NCBI RefSeq assembly: GCF_021233435.1
Contig: NZ_CP089469.1
Coordinates: 186,001-250,000 of the forward strand
Length of the DNA: 64,000 nt
Direction: 5' to 3'
From: Halobacterium noricense
GTDB lineage: Archaea > Halobacteriota > Halobacteria > Halobacteriales > Halobacteriaceae
In this document: positions 15,291 through 23,508 of the stretch, one piece after another
Numbering within the stretch: position 1 is the first letter of the stretch
How the letters are laid out: each line of letters opens with the position of its first letter
Program-made: the position numbers and the translations under genes
Notes under the pieces: generated by a model
What the model saw: only the letters and a program-made list of their open reading frames with translations
Database searches by the model: none
What the model was told of the DNA's origin: nothing

Positions 15291-16689
15291 CAGTACTTCA
15301 CAAAGCCGGTTAGTTAGAACGTCTGCTTGCTGAGGATGTGTACTCCAACAAGCAAGCAGACGGTGAGATTCACGAGGACCAACTTCTTAACTTTCTCGTC
15401 AACCGCCTTGACGAGGAAGTTCCAATCTCTTTAGCAAATAACGCTGAAATCGCTGCTGAGGACATCTATGAGGTCCTCGTCGGCGCTTGCGCCGACGGGA
15501 CCTCTGTCTCTACGCTCTGTGCGTCGAGCCAGAATACACCCACTGCGAACACGATCCTCTACCATCTTCGGACGAAGTTCGAGCCGGAACGGCTCGAACG
15601 AGTCGCTAACACGCTCCTTCGGAAGGATATCGATGAACTGCTCCCCAAGCAGGTGGAGGTCTGCGCAGACCTCCACCTGCGACCCTACTACGGTGACAAA
15701 GCCGACACAGACGGTCTCTATCACTCGGTAGCGAAGCGTGGAACCACCGCGTTCCACGCCTACGCCACACTCTACGCGCGTGTGACGAACAAACGCTACA
15801 CGCTGGCGGTGCGCCGTCTCGAAGACGGCGACACCGCCAGCAGCGTCCTCGCTGAGTTCCTCGGTATTCTCGACGGCCTTGACACCGAGATCAAGGCCGT
15901 CTACCTTGATCGCGGATTCTACGACAGCAAGTGCCTCACGCTGCTTCAGACGCACGACTACGCGTACGTGATCCCAATCATCCGGTGGGGTGAGACGATT
16001 CAGCAAGAGCTCTCGGAAGGGTGGAGTCGTGTCATTCAGCACGATCTGACAGGGAAACTCGACGGCCACAGCTGGACCGTCGAGTTTCCCGTCTACATCG
16101 ACTGTACGTACCTAAACGGGAAGTATGACGAGAACGGTGTGGCGCGTCACGGCTACGCCGCTGACGCGCCGTTCATCGACTCACCACGCGACGCTCGATA
16201 CCACTACACCAAGCGGTTCGGTATCGAGTCGAGCTATCGATTGTTTGAACAAGCGATAGCGACAACAACCACACGAGATCCAACGGTACGGCTGCTGTAC
16301 GTCGTGGTGAGTCTGCTATTACAGAACGTCTGGCGGTACCTTCACTACGAGTATGTGGCGACGCCCCGCCGAGGCGGGCGTCGCCTCTGGTGGTGGCCGT
16401 ACAAGGAGTTCGTCAATATGGTTCGACGAGCTGCGTGGACGGCCCTCGCGGTGCGTCGGGCCGTCCCCGCGAATCGGCCACCTGACGACCGGTTCCACCG
16501 CTAACCACCGACCGAGCAAGCCAGCAAAGTGAGTGGCAACGCTGTCGCGTCGGCGGCTGACCGCCGCCGACAGCGACAGCTCTCCGTCGATCCGTCCGTA
16601 ATCATCTCATCGAGACCATCAGTACAACCGCTTCGAGACAGAACTTAGGCCGCAGAAACAGCTAGCTGTGGATGCTTTGTGAGGTACTG
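15291..16689 (+). mobile_element. ISH3-family insertion sequence (ISH27/ISH51 type), complete
   Basis: The terminal inverted repeats are CAGTACTTCACAAAGC at 15291-15306 and the complement of CAGTACCTCACAAAGC at 16674-16689 (15/16). The 5-bp direct repeat AATCT flanks both sides (15286-15290, 16690-16694). Length is 1399 bp with one transposase gene. The 5-bp duplication and transposase fit ISH3. The insertion disrupts a gene read on the minus strand. Confidence 0.9.
15338..16504 (+). CDS. ISH3-family DDE transposase
   Basis: 388 residues, intact. The first catalytic Asp lies in EVCADLHLRPYYGDKA, the second in AVYLDRGFYDSKCL, and the Glu in RFGIESSYRLFEQ (YREK-like motif). It occupies nearly the whole element. 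Both termini and the reading frame are undamaged, so the element may still transpose. Confidence 0.92.
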   Translation: MYSNKQADGEIHEDQLLNFLVNRLDEEVPISLANNAEIAAEDIYEVLVGACADGTSVSTLCASSQNTPTANTILYHLRTKFEPERLERVANTLLRKDIDELLPKQVEVCADLHLRPYYGDKADTDGLYHSVAKRGTTAFHAYATLYARVTNKRYTLAVRRLEDGDTASSVLAEFLGILDGLDTEIKAVYLDRGFYDSKCLTLLQTHDYAYVIPIIRWGETIQQELSEGWSRVIQHDLTGKLDGHSWTVEFPVYIDCTYLNGKYDENGVARHGYAADAPFIDSPRDARYHYTKRFGIESSYRLFEQAIATTTTRDPTVRLLYVVVSLLLQNVWRYLHYEYVATPRRGGRRLWWWPYKEFVNMVRRAAWTALAVRRAVPANRPPDDRFHR

Positions 16690-16837
16690 AATCTTGGCCC
16701 GCTTCGCCGTCGCCGCCCGGTCCCAGCGAAATCGTCTGTGCGAGGTCGTCCGGAACGTAGTGCCACTCGTTATCCCTGAACCGCGGGTAGTTCCCCGCCG
16801 GTCGCGGGTTCTCGGGATCGACGTCGTCCTCGGTCAC
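16690..16837 (-). pseudogene. 5' part of the Zn-ribbon gene split by ISH3
   Basis: It starts MTEDDVDPENPRPAGNYPRF and continues EWHYVPDDLAQTISL to GEAGQD, where the target duplication occurs. Beyond that, the frame runs into IS sequence. Joined to 15017-15290 it gives one protein. Its ATG overlaps the stop of the integrase gene upstream (ATGA at 16834-16837), so the two were translationally coupled. Confidence 0.8.
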
Positions 16838-17439
16838 GCGAGCCCCGCCTCCTCGAAGGCGTCGTTGACGACCTCGGCCGTCGGGGCATTGAGATATGGT
16901 TCGATGGCCTGGAAGGAGTCCCAGCCACCGACAGCCATCACAACCCGGGGATTCATCTGTCGGTCGACGAGAAGGCGCTGAGCGAAGCGGCGGCGGAGAT
17001 CGTGAGAACTCACGTACTGGTAGTCGTCGTCCCCGGTTTCGGCGGCCGCACGCTCGGCCGTGCGCTTCACGACGTCGCGGACGCCGCGCTCGGTGAGATC
17101 GATCAATAAATCGTCTGGCGCTATATCTTCGGCATTCTGATAGCGGTGAACGTCGCCCTCGACGTCCGCGGGGAGGTAGGCGTCACGGGGCTTCCCGCCG
17201 TTCCCGGTCGTGTCCTTGCCCTCCGGAACCCGGAGTCGATAGTGATCGCCGTCCGGTGTGCGTTTCACGTGCTCGGGGCGGATCTGTGGAATTTCGAAGG
17301 CTCGGAGGCCGACGTAGCCACCGAGTTGGATGATGAGATCGTCGCGATGGTTCGCAGCGGCCCGCCGCAGCTCCTCGAGTTCGGCGTCGGTCATCCAGAC
17401 CTTGTATTCGTCCTGCTTTGCGGTCGCTTCCAGTCGCAT
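16834..17439 (-). CDS. Short tyrosine recombinase (XerC/D-like catalytic domain)
   Basis: 201 residues, essentially only a catalytic domain. The first Arg is in GYVGLRAFEIPQ, the HxxR is SSHDLRRRFAQ, the second His/Trp position is GGWDSFQ, and the Tyr nucleophile lies in IEPYLNAP. It lacks the N-terminal core-binding domain seen in the other two integrases, as in several integrases of haloarchaeal plasmids and pleolipoviruses. It is coupled to the Zn-ribbon gene downstream. Candidate enzyme for the 42-bp palindromes, but there is no direct evidence. Confidence 0.85.
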   Translation of the reverse strand: MRLEATAKQDEYKVWMTDAELEELRRAAANHRDDLIIQLGGYVGLRAFEIPQIRPEHVKRTPDGDHYRLRVPEGKDTTGNGGKPRDAYLPADVEGDVHRYQNAEDIAPDDLLIDLTERGVRDVVKRTAERAAAETGDDDYQYVSSHDLRRRFAQRLLVDRQMNPRVVMAVGGWDSFQAIEPYLNAPTAEVVNDAFEEAGLA

Positions 17440-17692
17440 AGGAGCTTCTATAACAAGCTTACACTAAATATCTGTCGAGCATCAGAAACGGTGGTGTGTC
17501 ATCCCCCGATTAGGCCGCTAGAGCGGAGAATAGCGGTATTCCAGTGACGACTTCTATGATAACCCGGAAGTCACTGAACGCCGTGAGGCATCAAATGACG
17601 AAAAGAAATGCCGCTATTACGGCCCGACAAGCGATCGTCTCGACTCATACTACGAGATTGACCTACCAACTCGTTCTCGGACAAGATGACCT

Positions 17693-18844
17693 AGAGGCGG
17701 GAACTATCGACGAAACGCTGCACGCGAACTCGAGCGGTTCGTCGAGTGGGCCGCTGGCGAGCGCTGCGACGAGGACTGGACCGGGATCGTTCCCGAGGAC
17801 GTCGACCGCGACCCGGCCTTCGAAGACCTCGACAAACGCGTCTTCCGTGAGTACGCCCGCCATCTCGCCGGCGACCTCGGGCTCAAACAGAACACGATCC
17901 AGACCTACTACGCCTACGTCTCGGCGTGGTGTGGCTGGTGCGTCAACGAGGGCTATCTCGAAGCGCACTACGCGCAGCGGGCGAGTGCGATGGCGCCGCT
18001 GCCGGAGGACGACGGCCGCAAGCCCGGCGACCAGCAGGCCTGGACGTCCGAACAGCGCCACGCCCTCACCCGCCACGTCGACGAACGGGCCCGCGATGCC
18101 GTCGAGGCGTACACGACACTCCCGGAGGATACTGACCCCCTCGACAAGCAGCGAGGGCGCTACGCGGCGCTGAAGGCGGCTCGTGACCGGGCTTTGGTGT
18201 TCGTCCTCGCGTACACCGCCGTCCGCGTCGGTGAACTTCTCCGGGACCCGAACGATCCGCGTCGACGTGGCGTCCGCTGGGAGGACCTCTCGCTTGACGA
18301 GGGGAGTATGGACGTCTACCGGAAGAAACAGCAGTGGGACGCCGCCAGTCTCCCCGACCCGGTGATCTCGCCGCTACGGAGCTACCACCAGCTGATGAAC
18401 CCGCCGACAGAGCGCTGGCCGGTGTTTCCGACGTTCGACCAACGGACGCTCGCGGGACTCGTCCCGGACGAGCTCGCCGACCGAGGGGAACGCCCAGAAG
18501 CAATTACTGAGCGGCGTGAGGAGTACGCTCGCGACCTGCTGCTGGCGCCTGATGAGGACATTCGGCCGCCGTCGATCACGACGGACGGCGCACGGTCGAT
18601 TCTCCAGCGGCTTTCAGAGACCGCAGAGATTGACATCGACCATCCGAAACACGATTATCTTGCGCCGCACGGTGGTCGACGCGGGATGGGTGAGGTCCTC
18701 GTTCGAGCATTCGGGTACACGGTCGCAGCCCGGTATCTTGATAATTCGGAGGAGATGGTCCGTGAGCGGTACTCTCATATTGAGGCCGGCGAACTTGGTG
18801 ATGTGGCGACAGAAGCACTCGACGAAATCGAACCACGGCCCTAG
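17693..18844 (+). pseudogene. Tyrosine recombinase with damaged 5' end
   Basis: The conserved integrase frame is visible from about 17693 (NYRRNAARELERFVEWAAGE), through a SAM-like domain (GLKQNTIQTYYAYVSAWC), to the catalytic domain (AVRVGELLRD, PHGGRRGMGEVL, and Tyr in RERYSHIEAG). The frame has a TGA at 17687 and no start codon before the ATG at 17990, which would drop half the N-terminal domain. The gene is therefore 5'-truncated or frameshifted. Catalytic residues are intact. It has the same domain layout as the integrase at the window start. Confidence 0.75.
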
Positions 18845-18860
18845 GGCAGAATAACTGAAG

Positions 18861-19421
18861 TCATCCCCCAGTCCTTGCTCGTCGCATTCCCTCGTAGAGG
18901 GCTGGGAGGCCGAGGGGGAGGGCCAGCATGCCGAACCCGATTAGCGCATACTTGGTTCCGCGTATACGCTGCAGTATCAGAACCGTGACGACGGCGCCGA
19001 GAAGCACAATCAGGAACGCTGCGTTACTCCAAATAACGTCGTAGGTCGAACATTACAGCCAGCAAACGAACGTGTAGGCCGGGGCGTTCCAGGTCGGTGG
19101 ATGGAGTTTCGGCCAGAAGAACCGGCAGTACGTGGTCCAGCCCAGCATCGCGACGGTCGGCAACCCGACGAGCCCCACCGCTGCCCCACGATTTCCGTCG
19201 CCGTATCGCCGGTATCCAGCGAGGAAGAGTGCGGGAAAGCAGAAAATCCACAGCCAGATCCCGATAGTGTAGGTTACTGGCCAGTGTCCGATACGGGGTT
19301 GCGTGACTGGTGCTCGAAGTGAAGCGGGCAAGGTTGCCCAGGGGAACGAGGGATCGGGGACAGGGTTCGTGAATAACGCGACGAGACAGAGGATTGTTCC
19401 GGCGAAAAGGCGTAAATGCCG
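18861..19421 (-). pseudogene. Decayed membrane-protein gene with in-frame TAA and no start codon
   Basis: One continuous minus-strand frame encodes four likely membrane helices (RLFAGTILCLVALFTN; GIWLWIFCFPALFLAG; GLVGLPTVAMLGWTTYC; AAFLIVLLGAVVTVLILQ). It is broken by a single TAA at 19053-19055 between CWL and CSTYDV. No ATG or GTG precedes the first helix; the first possible start is TTG at 19331. The first part alone (19056-19331) could give a 92-residue protein. I do not recognise the family. Point-mutation decay is the likely explanation. Confidence 0.6.
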
Positions 19422-19517
19422 GCCTTAGTGTACCGAATCAACCACGGAGGAAAGGGATCAGTCCGCTGGTGAGTCACCGACATCGTCGGATACCGTCAAA
19501 TTAGTTAGCGTCCTACT

Positions 19518-20252
19518 TCATCGATCCGACGTGAGCTGGTCGTGCCGGCGTTCGAATTCTTCCTCGTCGATTTCGCCCTGTGCGTACCGACGCTGGAGGG
19601 TATCCATCGCGGAATCCTGACTCTCGGGAGATTCATCACTTCTACCCAGTGCCCAGTAGAGGAGTCCACCAATCAGTCCCAGCATTCCGAGTGCCCCGCC
19701 GATGAAGGGGACGCCGCCGCGACCGCCCCTCGATCCGCCCATCATGCCGCCGCCGGGACCCATCATGCCGCCATCGGTACTTCCGCTGCCCTCGACATCT
19801 GAGCCGACGGCGACGGCGCCGTTCTGGACTATCGTCTCGCTGTCGGGGACCTCGCCGTCCGGGATCGGGCTGTCTTCAGCTGGACCGCCAGGGCTACCGA
19901 CGACGATACGACCGACCATGCCGACCGTCTTGTGCGGGATACAGTAATAGTCGTACGTGCCGGGCGCCTCGAACGTGTACTCGAAGGCTCCCGACGAGAT
20001 GGTTCCACTGTCGAATGCGCTGCCGTCGGCCGGAATCCGGTTCTCGTAGGCGGTCGCCGAGTGTGCTCCGGCCGCTATCTCGAAGCGGACGGTCGTGCCG
20101 GGTTCGACGTGGAGTCCGATCGGGTCGAAGTAGTTGTTGCCCATCTTCACGACGGGCGTCTCCTGTGCGGCGACTGGCTGGGTGAATCCCGCACTCGCGA
20201 CTGTGCCGGCACCGAGCGCTCCTAGGAACTGGCGTCTACTGTAGTCTGTCAT
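19518..20252 (-). CDS. Halocyanin-like blue copper protein with TM segment and SHOCT tail
   Basis: 244 residues from ATG 20252. A Tat signal (SRRQFLGALGAGTVASAG) exports the protein. The cupredoxin domain spans about residues 30-125 with copper ligands His in AGAHSATAY and Cys/His/Met in YYCIPHKTVGM. A Gly/Met-rich linker (DGGMMGPGGGMMGG) leads to a TM helix and a cytoplasmic SHOCT domain (MDTLQRRYAQGEIDEEEFER). Halocyanins carry electrons at the membrane outer face. Fusion to SHOCT is unusual, but the next SHOCT gene is close by. The start gives a proper Tat signal; upstream in-frame sequence is spurious. Confidence 0.88.
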   Translation of the reverse strand: MTDYSRRQFLGALGAGTVASAGFTQPVAAQETPVVKMGNNYFDPIGLHVEPGTTVRFEIAAGAHSATAYENRIPADGSAFDSGTISSGAFEYTFEAPGTYDYYCIPHKTVGMVGRIVVGSPGGPAEDSPIPDGEVPDSETIVQNGAVAVGSDVEGSGSTDGGMMGPGGGMMGGSRGGRGGVPFIGGALGMLGLIGGLLYWALGRSDESPESQDSAMDTLQRRYAQGEIDEEEFERRHDQLTSDR

Positions 20253-20295
20253 TGTAGCTGGTTGGCTTCTGTTATCCACGGATGATGCTGGCGAG

Positions 20296-20580
20296 TCAGT
20301 TCGCGAGTCCGGGCGATTGCTGGCCGGCGCTCTCGATGGCTGCCTCCAGTTCGTCCTGGTCGGCGATGCCGATGAATTCGGCAGTTCTCTCCCCGTTCGC
20401 ATACACAAGCGTCGTGGGCGTCTTTCGGACACCGTACTCCTCGGCCGTCTCCAGATCGGCCTGGATGTCGACCTCTCGGAACTCGACATCCGGATACGCG
20501 TCTTCGATGCCCTCGTTTTTCTCTCGCTGCGTTGCGCACGCTCCACAGGTCTCCTGCGTGAACAGGATAACTTCCGTCAT
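20296..20580 (-). CDS. Glutaredoxin/thioredoxin-like protein with CGAC active site
   Basis: 94 residues with ILFTQETCGACATQREKN at the N-terminus and the cis-Pro loop RKTPTTLVYANGERT. The CxxC is Cys12-Gly-Ala-Cys15. It is a small cytoplasmic thiol-disulfide oxidoreductase. It lies upstream of the halocyanin gene on the same strand, 43 bp away, and may be cotranscribed with it. It is one of several thioredoxin-fold proteins in this region. Confidence 0.88.
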   Translation of the reverse strand: MTEVILFTQETCGACATQREKNEGIEDAYPDVEFREVDIQADLETAEEYGVRKTPTTLVYANGERTAEFIGIADQDELEAAIESAGQQSPGLAN

Positions 20581-20703
20581 AGTATCTAGTATGGTCTTGT
20601 TCCTTTAGCGCATTTCTATTCACATCCGAAAGCTGTGACCCTCACAGCTTTCGGATTCCAAGGAGGTGGACGTGAGTAACGCCGGAGGTTGGTGGTTGGA
20701 CCG

Positions 20704-21057
20704 TCACTCCGAGCGTTGGAGCTTGTTCCGACGCGCCTCGAACTCTTCCTCGGTGAGATCTCCGCGGGCGTATGCCATACGCAGCTCCTCCATCGCGGGA
20801 TCCCGAGACGACTGCGATGCCGTCACCCGACGGAAGACGAGATATCCTCCACCGAGCAGGAGGAGGAGGAAGACCAGCTGGACGAGCATCCCGACGAGTG
20901 GCCACCAGCCGCTGGTCGTCCCGTATCCACCCATCATTCCACCGTATCCCATCATCCCGCCGAATCCCATCCCCATCGTGAGCAAGGGGAGGACGATGAT
21001 CGCCCCGAGGATGAGAAGGACGATGGTTGTGGTGTCGAGTTGGTTTGATGATGCCAT
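20704..21057 (-). CDS. SHOCT-domain membrane protein
   Basis: 117 residues: an N-terminal TM helix (IVLLILGAIIVLPLLTMGMG), a Gly/Met-rich loop (FGGMMGYGGMMGGYG), a second TM (LVGMLVQLVFLLLLLGGGYLVF), and a C-terminal SHOCT domain (MEELRMAYARGDLTEEEFEA). SHOCT is a short oligomerisation domain. The Met-rich loop could bind copper(I), in keeping with the neighbouring cupredoxin; this is inference. Four bp separate it from the broken DUF302 gene. Confidence 0.85.
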   Translation of the reverse strand: MASSNQLDTTTIVLLILGAIIVLPLLTMGMGFGGMMGYGGMMGGYGTTSGWWPLVGMLVQLVFLLLLLGGGYLVFRRVTASQSSRDPAMEELRMAYARGDLTEEEFEARRNKLQRSE

Positions 21058-21060
21058 GGC

Positions 21061-21306
21061 TCAGATTTCAGTCGATGATTCGAGTTCGTCCGCGACATTG
21101 GCGAGAACGCGTTCGAACCGGTCGTGGACCTCGTTCGCGATCGAGTCGAGCGCCTCGTTGTCGGCGATGCCGACGAGCTGTTGTGGGTCGACGGCACTCA
21201 CCATGATCTCGCCGTCGTCGGTTTCGTAGACGATGACGTTACACGGGAGGAGTGCGCCGAGTTCGGTTTCTTCGGTCAGCCCTTCGTATGCCAGCGGGGG
21301 ATTGCA
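21061..21306 (-). pseudogene. DUF302 gene, 5' end missing
   Basis: The C-terminal 80 residues (CNPPLAYEGLTEETELGALL, then PCNVIVYETDDGEIMVSAVD) match the intact DUF302 protein at 42273-42668. The match ends abruptly at 21306, where the frame enters a reversed CDF transporter fragment. The N-terminal ~50 residues are gone. Recombination or a deletion joined two genes here. Confidence 0.85.
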
Positions 21307-21307
21307 T

Positions 21308-21600
21308 GAAGTCACCGGCATCGGGATAATTGACCCGGTCACGGCGGCACTTATCGCCGGCGTTGTCCTGTGGTCGGCTGGGAAAGTCCTCCGTGGCAGC
21401 GGGGCTATCTTCTTCCTGAAAACACCGTTCGAACCTGAGGGCGTCCGAACCGACATGGAGGCCGTTGATGGCGTTGACCAGGTTGAGGACTGGCATGCGT
21501 GGCAGATTTGCAGTCAAATCACTATCGCCACCGCTCATGTCGAAACATCCGTTGAGACGATGACGGAGGCTGAAACCGTGACACAGCAGATCACGGCGTC
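21308..21600 (+). pseudogene. Fragment of a CDF-family cation efflux transporter
   Basis: The translation GIIDPVTAALIAGVVLWSAG (last TM helix) and VEDWHAWQICSQITIATAHV (cytoplasmic domain) is characteristic of CzcD/ZitB-type zinc transporters. Both the N-terminal five helices and the C-terminal end are missing. It is inserted between the DUF302 remnant and a TnpB remnant. Confidence 0.8.
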
Positions 21601-21709
21601 GATCACGCGACGGTTGAACTCTGTCCTGCGTACGATGATCGGCATACCCATCTCAACTCCCATGCTCACGAAGTATGAGAACCTTCTGATGAATACAATT
21701 GCAAGCGCG

Positions 21710-21893
21710 AAGGCACGCACTTCGTGGAGATTCAACCAGGTGGCACGACCAAAGAATGCACTCAGTGTGGCGTCGCAACCGGGAAACCGCTCGGGTGCGT
21801 GAACACTCCTGTCTCGCCTGTGGTTTCGAGGCAGACAGAGACGCAAATGCGGCGTGGAAACAGGAAGCATTTATTCAAGGAGGCGGCGAGTAG
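21710..21893 (+). pseudogene. TnpB C-terminal remnant with frameshift
   Basis: One frame reads HFVEIQPGGTTKECTQCGVA-TGKPL and another reads VREHSCLACGFEADRDANAA, ending at the TAG at 21893. Joined, they are the zinc ribbon and final RuvC Asp of an IS1341-type TnpB. One base is missing at about 21791-21794, where KPLWVREHSC would be expected. The rest of the gene is lost. Confidence 0.8.
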
Positions 21894-21904
21894 ATAGGGA
21901 TAGT

Positions 21905-22930
21905 TCACGCGGTCGCGGTAGTCGTCAACTCCGCTGCACTGCGTAGCGTCTCGAGGAACTCCTCGGCATCGAGGGCAGCCATACTCCCGGTGCCGGCGGA
22001 CGTGATCGCCTGGCGGTACCGGGGGTCGGCGACGTCGCCGGCGGCGAACACGCCATCGACGCTCGTCCGGGCCGTCGGTCGGCCGACATCGTCTGCCTGC
22101 GTGAAGATGTAGCCGCTTTCGTCTCGTTCGACGGCAGTCTCATCCAGGAACCGCGTGTTCGGCGTGTGGCCGACGGCGTAGAACACGCCGCCAACATCGA
22201 CGGTCTCCCGCTCGACGTCGACCCCGGACTCGGCCTTCTCCGTGGGGTAGCCATCGGGGTGGGAGACGAGCGTGGCGCCGGTAACGCCGTCCGCTTGGGA
22301 GCCGTGGATGGCTTCGAGCTCCGTGTTCCAGCGGAATTGAATGTCCTCGTGGTCGCGAGCACGGTCGGCCATGATCTCCGAGGCCCGCAGCTCCTCACGC
22401 CGGTGGACGACTGTCACGGAGTCGGCGAACTTCGCGAGGAACAACGCCTCCTCCATGGCGCTGTCGCCGCCACCGACGACGAGGACGTCGTCTCCGCGGT
22501 GGAACGCACCGTCACAGGTCGCACACGTCGACAGTCCCTGCCCCATCAGTTCGTCCTCGTTCTCAGCGCCGACCCAGCGCGCGCTCGCGCCGGTGGCGAC
22601 GATCAGCGACCGCGTGTAGAGCGTGTCGCCGGTCGACAGCGATAGCTCCAGCGGCTGGCCGTCCAGGTCCGCATCCTCGATGCGGCCGTGTTCGAACTGC
22701 GCACCGAACTGCTCGGCCTGCTCTTTGCCGCGCTGGACGAGCTCCATCCCGCCGACGCCGTCGGGAAAGCCGAGATAGTTCTCGACGTCGGTCGTCAGCG
22801 TGAGCTGGCCGCCCGGCTCGTCGCCCTCCAAGACGAGGGGTTCGAGGTCGGCCCGCGCAGCGTAGACGGCTGCCGAGAGGCCGGCGATTCCCGACCCGGC
22901 GATGACGAGGTCGTGTACGTCCGTGCTCAT
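21905..22930 (-). CDS. trxB: Thioredoxin reductase (NAD(P)H:disulfide oxidoreductase)
   Basis: 341 residues. The FAD-binding site is VIAGSGIAGLSAAVYAARAD at the N-terminus, the redox centre is CATCDGAF at about residues 138-145, the NAD(P)H Rossmann motif is VVGGGDSAMEEAL, and the C-terminal FAD motif is VFAAGDVADPRYRQA. It transfers electrons to thioredoxin. The ATG directly follows the stop of the thioredoxin gene, so trxA-trxB form an operon. Confidence 0.93.
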   Translation of the reverse strand: MSTDVHDLVIAGSGIAGLSAAVYAARADLEPLVLEGDEPGGQLTLTTDVENYLGFPDGVGGMELVQRGKEQAEQFGAQFEHGRIEDADLDGQPLELSLSTGDTLYTRSLIVATGASARWVGAENEDELMGQGLSTCATCDGAFHRGDDVLVVGGGDSAMEEALFLAKFADSVTVVHRREELRASEIMADRARDHEDIQFRWNTELEAIHGSQADGVTGATLVSHPDGYPTEKAESGVDVERETVDVGGVFYAVGHTPNTRFLDETAVERDESGYIFTQADDVGRPTARTSVDGVFAAGDVADPRYRQAITSAGTGSMAALDAEEFLETLRSAAELTTTATA

Positions 22931-23293
22931 CTAGTTCGTGTAGGAGTCGACGAGCGTTCGGAGCTGGTCTTCGCCCTGGAGGCCGACGACTTCCTCGACT
23001 TGCTCGCCGTCCGCGAAGAGGACGAGCGTGGGAACGCCGCGCACGCCGTAGGCGCCTGCGAGTTGCTGGTTCGCGTCGACGTCGACCTTCGCGACCGTCG
23101 CGGCGGTCTCGGCGGCGATAGTCTCGACGGTCGGCTCGAGCATCTGGCAGGGGCCACACCAGTCGGCGTAGAAGTCCGTCAGGACGACATCGTGTTCGCT
23201 GACCACGGCATCGAGGTCGTCGGCGCTATCGACGTGAATCGGTTCGTTCGCAGGAGCGCTGCCTGCGTCGGTTGCAGTATCGGTTGCCATCAC
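22931..23293 (-). CDS. trxA: Thioredoxin
   Basis: 120 residues with DFYADWCGPCQMLEPTVE (active site WCGPC at about residues 60-64), a buried Asp in VVLTDF and the cis-Pro in RGVPTLVLF. It is the first gene of an operon with trxB, without a gap. ATG starts at 23293 and 23290 are both possible. ACAATACCCC lies 44-47 bp upstream, at the same distance as the ACAATACTGT motif of other sulfur genes in the window. Confidence 0.92.
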   Translation of the reverse strand: MMATDTATDAGSAPANEPIHVDSADDLDAVVSEHDVVLTDFYADWCGPCQMLEPTVETIAAETAATVAKVDVDANQQLAGAYGVRGVPTLVLFADGEQVEEVVGLQGEDQLRTLVDSYTN

Positions 23294-23336
23294 CTGTCCC
23301 TACGGACTGCCGACCATTAAGTCTTGCTCTATTTCC

Positions 23337-23346
23337 ACAATACCCC
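23337..23346 (-). promoter_or_regulatory. Weak match to the sulfur/thioredoxin upstream motif
   Basis: ACAATACCCC shares the first seven bases of ACAATACTGT and lies 44 bp upstream of the trxA start (47 bp from the second ATG), just before the AT-rich TATA region. On its own it would be ignored; the position makes it worth listing. Confidence 0.3.
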
Positions 23347-23508
23347 ACACAATTCAAAGAGCAGTCTGGGGCCATGAAGCAAGCAAGGCATAGAAACCGG
23401 CGTAACACCCACGTAAGCGCTAGAACCCGTCCTGCCGGGGCTCACACTCGCCCCTACAATTGTAGAGATAGTGAACGTGTGGGGCGGACAACCCATCGCA
23501 CTTCGACG

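Noticed and set aside
17544-18173. 209-codon plus-strand frame at the start of the second integrase
   Set aside because: The conserved integrase sequence is in another frame; this one is Ser/Thr/Arg-rich, as expected for an off-frame reading.
18861-19421. Stop-codon readthrough or recoded amino acid at TAA 19053
   Set aside because: No recoding signal is visible and the gene also lacks a start codon, so simple decay is more likely.
20249-20623. 124-codon frame antisense to and overlapping the glutaredoxin-like gene
   Set aside because: Arg/His-rich composition, typical of an alternative frame of GC-rich coding DNA.
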